A DNA stretch of 64,000 bases from Bacteroidales bacterium (GTDB taxonomy: Bacteria; Bacteroidota; Bacteroidia; Bacteroidales; UBA932): NCBI GenBank assembly GCA_015060325.1, contig SUYQ01000009.1:31775-95774 (forward strand), given 5' to 3'. Each line of letters starts with the position of its first letter. The first letter of the stretch is position 1. Made by a program: the position numbers and the translations under genes. This document shows positions 26,833-34,695 of the stretch, in pieces. The notes beneath the pieces were generated by a model. The model was not told the DNA's origin. It did not search any database and worked only from the letters and a program-made list of their open reading frames with translations.

Positions 26833-27645
26833 ATGAAACTACGTTGCGAAAATCTTGTAAAGAAATACGGACACAGGACGGTGGTGAAAGGTGTCTCAAT
26901 GGAAGTCAATCAAGGCGAGATCGTAGGATTCCTCGGCCCCAATGGAGCCGGAAAGACTACCAGTTTCTACATGATGACAGGACTTGTCGTTCCTAATTCG
27001 GGAAAGATATTTCTAGATGATAGGGAAATCACGAAACTGCCGATGTATAAACGTTCACAACTTGGCATCGGTTACCTTGCACAGGAGGCCTCTGTTTTCC
27101 GTCACATGTCAGTTGAGGACAATATAATGTCTGTCATGGAGATGTCAAAGCAGTTCTCAAGGGCGGAAAGAAAACAGCGTCTGGAAGACCTGCTGGATGA
27201 ATTCAACCTGCATAAGGTCCGCAAGAGCAAGGGTATCCAGCTGTCCGGTGGAGAGAGACGCCGATGCGAAATCGCAAGGGCTCTGGCAATAGACCCTAAG
27301 TTCATCCTTCTGGATGAGCCTTTTGCAGGAGTAGACCCTATTGCAGTGGAAGACATTCAGTATATCATTGCAAAACTGAAATACAAGAACATCGGTGTCA
27401 TCATCACTGACCATAACGTCGGTGAGACCCTTGCCATCATTGACAGAGCCTATCTTTTGTATGAGGGATCCATTCTTCAGCAAGGTACTCCAGAGGCACT
27501 TGCTGCAGATGATGACGTACGCACCAAATACCTCGGTTCGAACTTCGTGCTGAAACGTTCCGACGCGTTCCTTCGTGCCGCGGCCGGCGGACCACAACGC
27601 ATCAATACTCAGGAAGAACATGACGCAATGAAGGCTGCTGAATGA
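26833..27645 (+). CDS. lptB: LPS export ABC transporter ATP-binding protein
   Basis: GFLGPNGAGKTTSFYMMTGL; LSGGERRRCEIARAL; LLDEPFAGVDPIAVEDIQ. Confidence 0.93.
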   Translation: MKLRCENLVKKYGHRTVVKGVSMEVNQGEIVGFLGPNGAGKTTSFYMMTGLVVPNSGKIFLDDREITKLPMYKRSQLGIGYLAQEASVFRHMSVEDNIMSVMEMSKQFSRAERKQRLEDLLDEFNLHKVRKSKGIQLSGGERRRCEIARALAIDPKFILLDEPFAGVDPIAVEDIQYIIAKLKYKNIGVIITDHNVGETLAIIDRAYLLYEGSILQQGTPEALAADDDVRTKYLGSNFVLKRSDAFLRAAAGGPQRINTQEEHDAMKAAE

Positions 27646-27775
27646 TCAGCGGCCTTCATTATTATTACTGCGCCGGCAGTTCATGTGCAGTGCTCCAGCA
27701 TCTTCTTTCCGCACTCGTCCCATGCTCGTGCTGCGCAGTCTCGCATTCTCGCGTTCTCGCGTTCGCTATGCTGCT

Positions 27776-27880
27776 GTCGTCAATAAAATGCCCGATTCTT
27801 TGACGTCGTAAGGCAAAAACAGCTGTTTTCGCTCTAAAACAACACCTGTCGTCAAAGAATCGGGCATTTTATTGACGTCG
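27776..27880. repeat. Paired palindromic element, 28-bp perfect arms, adjacent to RAYT-like gene
   Basis: CGTCAATAAAATGCCCGATTCTTTGACG (27778-27805) is the exact reverse complement of 27850-27877. Confidence 0.9.
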
Positions 27881-27892
27881 CCAGATAGTCAG

Positions 27893-28822
27893 CTACAGTC
27901 TTTCGTCCTGCAGTGCCAGGCACCGACGTATCTGGACTGCCGGGGCATGGTGTTTCCGCATCAGGAACAGAGCGATCCGTTTCTTTTCCTGTTCTGACAG
28001 TTCATATATAGATTTCTTTCCCGACCTGACCACGATGTCTGTGTCTATTTCCTTGCAGAGCTGTATGTCTGTCACTGCGTTATAGTTGAATCGTCCGTAC
28101 TCATTGACAAGCAATGTCTTGATGTCCTGGCAGGTGTTTTCGCTTTCTATGTCCGACAAGGTTATGGGCTTTTGTCCGTTATCGTCCTGCAGCTGTTCCT
28201 TTTCCCATTTCTCTCCGGAAAGTCTGTTCATATAATATAGAAATGAACGTGCGGTGGAAAACTGATGCTCCACGTCTGCAACATCAATGGCACACTCGGG
28301 AAGTATCATGCCGGATTTGTCCATCTTGAAGGTTTTGGGCAAGGACTGATGGCGCGGAAGATAACGGTATTCGGATTTCTCCGGAAGGCATTCATAATCA
28401 TTCTCCCAACCAAAATCTTTACGGAACAATGCACGAATGGATGAATACGGATATCCGAAAGGTGTACCGGCAACACCATGGTGCATAGGGTTGCGCAAGA
28501 TATATGCAATTGCTGTCAACAGATGGTATAGTCCATTGATCTCAAGTTTGAAGAATTCCGGCTCGCCTAAGTGTCCCCGTCTTCCGTATTTTGAGTTGAA
28601 GTAACGGGTATACTTATACCAGAATGCTTGGAACAGCTTTTCGGGATCCTTAGTCCGGATACATAGATGTACGTGATTTGACATAAAGACGTATGCCAAT
28701 AGAGGAGCCTCAAACCTGTAGGCAGTCAGACATAGGCAATTGATGCCCCTGATAAAATCTTCTTTGCATCTGAACAGAGTTTCGTTCTTGGATGACAGAC
28801 ATAAGTGATAAGTTTTCTTCAT
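27893..28822 (-). CDS. REP-associated (Y1/HUH) tyrosine transposase-like protein, IS200-type fold plus C-terminal HTH
   Basis: YHLCLSSKNETLFRCKEDF...VFMSNHVHLCIRTKDPEKLFQAFWYKYTRYFN; NPMHHGVAGTPFGYPYSSI. Confidence 0.85.
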   Translation of the reverse strand: MKKTYHLCLSSKNETLFRCKEDFIRGINCLCLTAYRFEAPLLAYVFMSNHVHLCIRTKDPEKLFQAFWYKYTRYFNSKYGRRGHLGEPEFFKLEINGLYHLLTAIAYILRNPMHHGVAGTPFGYPYSSIRALFRKDFGWENDYECLPEKSEYRYLPRHQSLPKTFKMDKSGMILPECAIDVADVEHQFSTARSFLYYMNRLSGEKWEKEQLQDDNGQKPITLSDIESENTCQDIKTLLVNEYGRFNYNAVTDIQLCKEIDTDIVVRSGKKSIYELSEQEKKRIALFLMRKHHAPAVQIRRCLALQDERL

Positions 28823-28956
28823 GTTTTTTTGCCATGAAGATATAACCGGTCACGATCAACCTGTTTAAAAAAAAGAAAAACCTGCTTTAAAAAAGAGAAA
28901 AAATTTAAAGAAAAAGAAAAATGTGGCGATGAACTGTTATGATAGGTAAAATTTGC

Positions 28957-29241
28957 TAACTTTGTTGCACTTGACGGAGGCCTTTGGGGGCGCTGTCAGC
29001 TATAAATAAAGACGTTACTTGACGTTTGTCTACTGAACTCAAACTTCGCAACTTTGATTTTCAACAAGTAGATAAGGCAGCAGGAACGTCCATTTCTGGT
29101 GTATATTCATACGCCATGTTTTTGCGTGGTGGTACAGTATATTCATCTGGCGTGGGCTTCTTCGTTGCTTATCCTTGTTGATGGGCAATGCGAAGGCCCG
29201 AGTTCAGGATGAGCAAAGTAAGACTCCCACGTCTTTTTTGT
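28957..29241 (+). ncRNA. Candidate structured ncRNA or 5' leader with terminator-like hairpin (promoter TAACTTTG at 28957-28964)
   Basis: Long imperfect hairpin CGTGGGCTTCTTCGTTGCTTATCCT...AGGATGAGCAAAGTAAGACTCCCACG followed by TCTTTTTT; competing helix GGGCTTCTTCGTTGC / GCAATGCGAAGGCCC; long-range GGTGTATATTC (29098-29108) / GAATATACACC (29271-29281). Confidence 0.5.
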
Positions 29242-29286
29242 GAACAGCCGAATCCGGAAGTCTGGCGGCAGAATATACACCCTATT

Positions 29287-29814
29287 ATGTTAAAAAAGTT
29301 TTTACTGGTTATGGCTGTTGCACTTGGTTCTGGTGCAATAGCTTCTGCTCAGAAGGTTGACAGGATCGAGACAACTGTCGATTACATGGAATCATCTGCC
29401 CGTTACATGGAGCCGTCTCAGAACATAATGACCACCCCGATGATCGCAGATCTTGAGGTTGTAGGTGGCTCTGTCTCATACACGGAAAGCGAAGCGTTCA
29501 AGAACTATGAGGTTACAGAAGAACTGACCCATCTTGTCCCAGGATTCAAGAGAATCGCGCTCTCTCGTGCTGCCCGTGCTCATAAGGCGGATGTCATTAT
29601 CGGCGCCATGATCGATGTCATCACAAACGAAAACGGCCGACTTGAAATCACAATTACAGGCTATCCTGCAAGATATACCAATTTCAGAAACGCAACGAGT
29701 GACGATATGGACCTAGTGAAGAAAGGGCAGACAGTCATCCTCGACAACAGCAGCAATGTGCTTGACACACCTGACCAGCAGATTAAAGTGGAAGATACAA
29801 AGCATAAGAAATGA
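29287..29814 (+). CDS. Secreted protein of unknown function
   Basis: Signal peptide MLKKFLLVMAVALGSGAIASAQ; ORF track start at 29188 lies in the structured leader. Confidence 0.65.
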   Translation: MLKKFLLVMAVALGSGAIASAQKVDRIETTVDYMESSARYMEPSQNIMTTPMIADLEVVGGSVSYTESEAFKNYEVTEELTHLVPGFKRIALSRAARAHKADVIIGAMIDVITNENGRLEITITGYPARYTNFRNATSDDMDLVKKGQTVILDNSSNVLDTPDQQIKVEDTKHKK

Positions 29815-30650
29815 AAAGGCTGATTTTTATAACTGCATTGCTTGTTGTGTCTTTTGCATCTGAGGCACAAGTGGTTATCCGCCCAAATAAGGATGATAAT
29901 GTGAAGACCGTATCTTATACAGTAGTCAAGAAGGAAGTTATCTACAAGGAACGACAGCTACATGATGTTACACCAGGTTTCCAGCAGTTTGTAGAAGTTT
30001 CCCCGAAGATTGACCTCTGGGACTCAGAAAAAGGGCATACCGGTATAAACTATATCGGCGGATGGCGCTTCAACAACTGGCTGTTTGTCGGTGCCGGAAC
30101 CGGACTGGAATTTGCACATAGCGTGGCTCACGGTGCAAGACAGCACATTGGAGGGGCTATTGAGATATATACTGAATATTGGCCTCATTTGCCCGCTGAG
30201 TTAAATGAGTTAAATATCAATACATTTGGATCAGTGAATCTTATATCTGTTCCCTTGTATGCGCATATCAGAACTTATTACATGAGAACAGCATGGGCCC
30301 CTTACTCTTCTGTTTCTCTTGGAGGTAGACTGGCTCCCAAAGACTCCGGAATCTACTTTGATTTTTCAACCGGCGTCGATTACCGGGTGAATGATAAAAT
30401 GCATGCTTATCTTTCTATAGGTTTCTGGCTTTCGAAGTTCAGAGATATAGATATAGATATCTATTCCTACTCCTACTCCCATTTTAAATATGGACGCTAT
30501 GAGACCTGTTCCGATCTATTGTGCCCATATCATGGTGAGAAGGACAGTTATGGCGATTATGTCAACCATTATCATTTCTCGTTCACGGATATGTTTAATG
30601 AAAGAGAGATTTATGGAGGTCTCTCGTTCCGCTTAGGAGTTTCGTTTTAA
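29811..30650 (+). CDS. Probable outer-membrane beta-barrel protein
   Basis: Signal peptide, aromatic-rich alternating strands, C-terminal GGLSFRLGVSF; overlaps upstream gene (ATGA). Confidence 0.6.
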   Translation: MKRLIFITALLVVSFASEAQVVIRPNKDDNVKTVSYTVVKKEVIYKERQLHDVTPGFQQFVEVSPKIDLWDSEKGHTGINYIGGWRFNNWLFVGAGTGLEFAHSVAHGARQHIGGAIEIYTEYWPHLPAELNELNINTFGSVNLISVPLYAHIRTYYMRTAWAPYSSVSLGGRLAPKDSGIYFDFSTGVDYRVNDKMHAYLSIGFWLSKFRDIDIDIYSYSYSHFKYGRYETCSDLLCPYHGEKDSYGDYVNHYHFSFTDMFNEREIYGGLSFRLGVSF

Positions 30651-30658
30651 TCTTCCAC

Positions 30659-30768
30659 CTGTCGTCAATAAAATGCCTGTTTTATTGACGTCGTAAGGCA
30701 AAAACGATCTGTTTGTGCCCAAAATTCCTCCTGTCGTCAAAAAAAAGAGCGGTTTTTTTGACGACAAG
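30659..30768. repeat. Second copy of the paired palindromic element
   Basis: CTGTCGTCAATAAAATGCCTGTTTTATTGACGTCGTAAGGCAAAAAC...CCTGTCGTCAAAAAAAAGAGCGGTTTTTTTGACGACA; hairpins 30663-30690 (11 bp) and 30732-30766 (14 bp). Confidence 0.9.
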
Positions 30769-30910
30769 CCGGAAGGCCGAAACACGTGAGACTGGAAGCG
30801 CATGAGAATAGCGAGATCAGAATGGCAGGGCACGCGAAACCGACAGGATACAAAAACAGCTGTCAGGGTTACAACTCTGACAGCTGTTGATATTTATGCG
30901 TTCGAAAAGA

Positions 30911-31477
30911 TTACTTCACGCGCTCGCCGTATGAACGGTCGGTTGTGTTGACGCGGATTCTCTCACCGATGTTGATGAAGAGAGGTGCCATGATGATTGC
31001 ACCGGTCTCGAGAGTAACCTCCTTCTGTGCGTTTGTAGAAGCTGTGTCACCCTTTACTGCAGGCTCGGTGTATGTCACCTCAAGCTCGACGTAAGTAGGG
31101 AGCTCGCAAGTGAGGCAGCGCTCCTCGTCAGCAAGGAACATCATCTCTACGTGCTGTCCTTCCTTCATGAGGTCTGCGTTGTCAACGAGAGCAGCATCGA
31201 GGTGGATCTGCTCGTAAGTCTCCTCATGCATGAAGTTGAAACCGTCCTCATCCTTGTAAAGGAACTGGTATGGTCTTCTCTCGACGTTGATAGTCTCGAT
31301 CTTAGCACCTGCTGTGAAAGTGTTCTCGAGAATACGTCCGTTCTCAAGGTTTCTGAGTTTGCTCTTTACGAAAGCCGGTCCCTTACCTGGTTTTACATGC
31401 TGGAACCATACGATCTGGCATGGCTTTCCGTTGAAGTTGAGATAAAGTCCGTTTTTGAAATCAGCTGTTGTTGCCAT
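30911..31477 (-). CDS. efp: Elongation factor P
   Basis: FKNGLYLNFNGKPCQIVWFQHVKPGKGPAFVKSKLRNL. Confidence 0.95.
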   Translation of the reverse strand: MATTADFKNGLYLNFNGKPCQIVWFQHVKPGKGPAFVKSKLRNLENGRILENTFTAGAKIETINVERRPYQFLYKDEDGFNFMHEETYEQIHLDAALVDNADLMKEGQHVEMMFLADEERCLTCELPTYVELEVTYTEPAVKGDTASTNAQKEVTLETGAIIMAPLFINIGERIRVNTTDRSYGERVK

Positions 31478-31505
31478 AAAATATTGTTATTTGATTGTTA
31501 ATGAA

Positions 31506-32501
31506 TTATTCTTTTTCTCCGTCTGCAAATTTCTCTTCCCATGCAGGAACATATTTGTTCAGGTCCAGAATGTATTCTGCCACTTCCTCCAGAAGCCATT
31601 TGGGCGTAGAGGTAGCTCCGCATACGCCTACCTTGTCATCCGCGCGGAACCATTCTCTTTTTATCTCTGATACGGAGTCTATGTGATAAGTTCTGATATT
31701 CATTGACTTACATAGGTCGCACAGCACTTTGCCGTTTGAACTCGCTTTGCCTGACACAAAGATGATGATATCATGTTCAAGCGCAAATCTGGAAAGTCTT
31801 TCATGACGTGTGGCCACTTGAGCACATATCGTTTCGTGGATGACCAGAAGACGTCTGCCTCTGAATCTTTCTATTGAAAGCTCATTATATTCGGCCATCA
31901 TTTCCTCTAGTCTTGAGCAGAGTCTTGAGTATTCTGCGGGGCTTTTCGTGGTCTGGCTGAATATCTCGGTAGGGACATCAAGTTTTATCTGGCCGTTTTG
32001 AACTGCATCTTCCAGCATCGCAATATTTTCAATCACTGTTGCTGTCCCGTCTGTCTGCCCCATCAGACCAAGCACTTCGGCATGACCGATTTTCCCGAAG
32101 ATGATGATCTGTCCTCGCCCTGCCTCCTTCTGATAGGCATAAGCTTCCTTTATCCGTTTCTGAAGTTTGAGCACTACCGGACAAGTGCAGTCTATTACGT
32201 TGAATCCCAACCTTTCAGCTGTCATGTATGTCTGTGGGGGTTCTCCATGGGCACGGATGAGAAGGTATTCTCCCTGAGCGTTTACCATTTCTCCGAGGTC
32301 TTCCTTGTCGATGGTCACCAATCCTTGATTGATGAGTCTTGAGAGTTCTGCGTCATTGTGCACTATCGCTCCAAGAGAGTAGAGACGCTTGCTCTCATCT
32401 CCTGCATCGTGTGCTCTTTTCAGAAACTCTTCAGCTGTAGAAATAGCCCTGATGACACCTGCGCAAAATCCTGAATTGCTGTCTATATCAACTGTAAGCA
32501 T
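31506..32501 (-). CDS. ispH: 4-hydroxy-3-methylbut-2-enyl diphosphate reductase
   Basis: SGFCAGVIRAISTAEE; LIRAHGEPP; DCTCPVVLKLQ; VCGATSTPKWLLEEV. Confidence 0.93.
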   Translation of the reverse strand: MLTVDIDSNSGFCAGVIRAISTAEEFLKRAHDAGDESKRLYSLGAIVHNDAELSRLINQGLVTIDKEDLGEMVNAQGEYLLIRAHGEPPQTYMTAERLGFNVIDCTCPVVLKLQKRIKEAYAYQKEAGRGQIIIFGKIGHAEVLGLMGQTDGTATVIENIAMLEDAVQNGQIKLDVPTEIFSQTTKSPAEYSRLCSRLEEMMAEYNELSIERFRGRRLLVIHETICAQVATRHERLSRFALEHDIIIFVSGKASSNGKVLCDLCKSMNIRTYHIDSVSEIKREWFRADDKVGVCGATSTPKWLLEEVAEYILDLNKYVPAWEEKFADGEKE

Positions 32502-32510
32502 AATTTCCTT

Positions 32511-33191
32511 TTAGCAATTGAAGCGTTTCTGTATTACTTCCTTGAGCCATTCCATCTGGTCATCGATTGTCATGTTCGAATTGTCCAGAACAAGTGCGTC
32601 GTCAGCTTTTGTCAGAGGTGATACCTCCCGATGAGAATCGATGTAGTCACGCTCCTGAAGGTTCTTAAGCACTTCCTGAAGGTCGGCGTGATCTCCTTTA
32701 GCATTCATTTCCGCCAATCTTCTTTGGGCTCGGATCATAGGGTCGGCTGTCATGAATAATTTAAGTTCGGCTTCAGGGAACACTGTTGTGCCGATGTCCC
32801 GACCGTCCATTACGACCCTTTTGTTGCGGCCGAATTCCCGGAGCTTTCTGTCGACATAGTTTCGGACCTGAGGTACTGCCGCTATCGGACTCACCTTTCC
32901 TGCAACTTCCAATGATCTGATTTCATTTTCGATGCATCTGTCTCCAATATAAGTGCCGCCTTTGCCGAAATGCAGGTCAAGTTCTTCCAATGCACCTGTC
33001 AGAGCCGGAATGTCAATAGTACAGTCTTCGTTGATGAGTCTTTTCTCAATTGCAAAGAGTGTTACCCCCCTGTACAGGGCTCCGGAATCAAGATATAGGA
33101 AACCGAACTCGTTTGCCACGATTTTTGCAAAGGAGCTTTTTCCTGTGGATGAGTAGCCGTCAATGGCGATTATAATATCAGGTACCTGCAT
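32511..33191 (-). CDS. cmk: Cytidylate kinase
   Basis: IAIDGYSSTGKSSFAKIVA; LDSGALYRGVTLFA; VMDGRDIGTTVFPEAELKLFMTA. Confidence 0.95.
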   Translation of the reverse strand: MQVPDIIIAIDGYSSTGKSSFAKIVANEFGFLYLDSGALYRGVTLFAIEKRLINEDCTIDIPALTGALEELDLHFGKGGTYIGDRCIENEIRSLEVAGKVSPIAAVPQVRNYVDRKLREFGRNKRVVMDGRDIGTTVFPEAELKLFMTADPMIRAQRRLAEMNAKGDHADLQEVLKNLQERDYIDSHREVSPLTKADDALVLDNSNMTIDDQMEWLKEVIQKRFNC

Positions 33192-33279
33192 AGAAGTTTC
33201 TTATATCCGGGCAAAATTATAAAATATTGTGTAAACTCCCAAAAATGTCGATATTTGTAAACGTGAATTTGACTAATAA

Positions 33280-33545
33280 AGTCCCTTTCCCGAGGAAAGG
33301 GGTTTGGGGAAAGGGTAACGTACAGATTTTCATATTATAGTCCGACCTTCCCAGAATCCTCCAGTCAGATCCAACCATTAAAATAAATAATACATTAGAA
33401 AGAATTTAAGCGAAGCGATAGTAAGTCCCTTTCCCGAGGAAAGGGGTTTGGGGAAAGGGTAACGTACAGATTTTCATATTATAGTCCGACCTTCCCAAAA
33501 TCCTCCAGTCAGATCCAACCATTAAAATAAATAATACATTAGAAA
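33280..33545 (+). repeat. 122-bp direct duplication (33280-33401 and 33424-33545, 144-bp period) upstream of the response regulator
   Basis: agtccctttcccgaggaaaggggtttgggg...aataatacattagaaa twice, one mismatch seen (cccagaat/cccaaaat). Confidence 0.95.
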
Positions 33546-33546
33546 T

Positions 33547-34695
33547 ATGAAAATATTAGTTATTGATGACGAACGTTCAATCAGGAACTCCCTCAAGGAA
33601 ATTCTGATTGATGAAGGTTATGAGGTTGAAGTAGCAGAAAATGGTGTGCAGGGCCTTTCGATGGTAGAGAAAGAAAAATATGACGTGATCTTCTGCGATA
33701 TAAAAATGCCTGAAATGGACGGAATGGAAGTTCTGGACAAATTAATGCAGATGGGCATTGATGCGGCCGTCGTAATGATCTCAGGACATGGTGATATCGA
33801 CACAGCCGTAGAAAGTATCAAAAAAGGGGCGTTTGACTTCATCCAGAAACCTTTGGATCTGAACCGTATCCTAATAACTATAAAGAATGCTACTGAGAAG
33901 GTTCATCTTGTAAAGGAAACCAAGATATTGAAGAAGAAGGTCTACGGTCAGCCGATGATCGGCGAGTCCGAGCCGCTTCTCCATATAAGGGCGATGATTG
34001 ACAAGGTGGCTCCTACAGATGCCAGGGTGCTTATCATAGGCTCAAACGGAACAGGTAAGGAACTGGTTGCCCGTAATCTCCATCAGAAGAGCCGTCGTTC
34101 TGCAATGCCATATGTGGAAGTGAATTGTGCCGCTATCCCTTCCGAACTCATCGAAAGCGAACTTTTCGGACATGAGAAAGGCTCTTTCACCTCTGCAATC
34201 AAGCAGCATAAGGGCAAGTTTGAGCAGGCAGACGGAGGTACACTTTTCCTTGATGAGATCGGTGATATGTCACTTGCAGCGCAGGCAAAAGTGCTTCGAG
34301 TGCTGCAGGAAAAGAAACTGTCCAGGGTCGGAAGCGACAAGGATATCACCGTAGATGTACGCGTAGTGGCTGCTACCAACAAGAATCTTAAAGATGAGAT
34401 CGCAAAGGGAACATTCAGGGAAGACCTTTACCATCGTCTCAGCGTTATAGTCATAAACGTGCCGACTCTGGACGAAAGGAAGAGTGACATTCCACTTCTC
34501 GTAGAGCACTTCATAGACCAGATATGCTCTGAAACAGGGATGCCTCCACGCCCAATAGATCCGGACGCACTCAAACTGCTCGTGGACAAGACCTGGACGG
34601 GTAACATCAGGGAATTGCGTAACGTCGTTGAACGTCTCCTGATTCTTTCAGGAGCGACAATTTCGGCTGATGATGTGAAATCATATGTCCTTTAA
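33547..34695 (+). CDS. NtrC/NtrX-like response regulator, receiver plus AAA+ domain, no C-terminal Fis HTH, degenerate GAFTGA (GSFTSA)
   Basis: MKILVIDDERSIRNSLKEIL; DIKMPEMDGME; GSNGTGKELVARNLH; ELFGHEKGSFTSA; GGTLFLDEIGDMSL. Confidence 0.9.
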   Translation: MKILVIDDERSIRNSLKEILIDEGYEVEVAENGVQGLSMVEKEKYDVIFCDIKMPEMDGMEVLDKLMQMGIDAAVVMISGHGDIDTAVESIKKGAFDFIQKPLDLNRILITIKNATEKVHLVKETKILKKKVYGQPMIGESEPLLHIRAMIDKVAPTDARVLIIGSNGTGKELVARNLHQKSRRSAMPYVEVNCAAIPSELIESELFGHEKGSFTSAIKQHKGKFEQADGGTLFLDEIGDMSLAAQAKVLRVLQEKKLSRVGSDKDITVDVRVVAATNKNLKDEIAKGTFREDLYHRLSVIVINVPTLDERKSDIPLLVEHFIDQICSETGMPPRPIDPDALKLLVDKTWTGNIRELRNVVERLLILSGATISADDVKSYVL

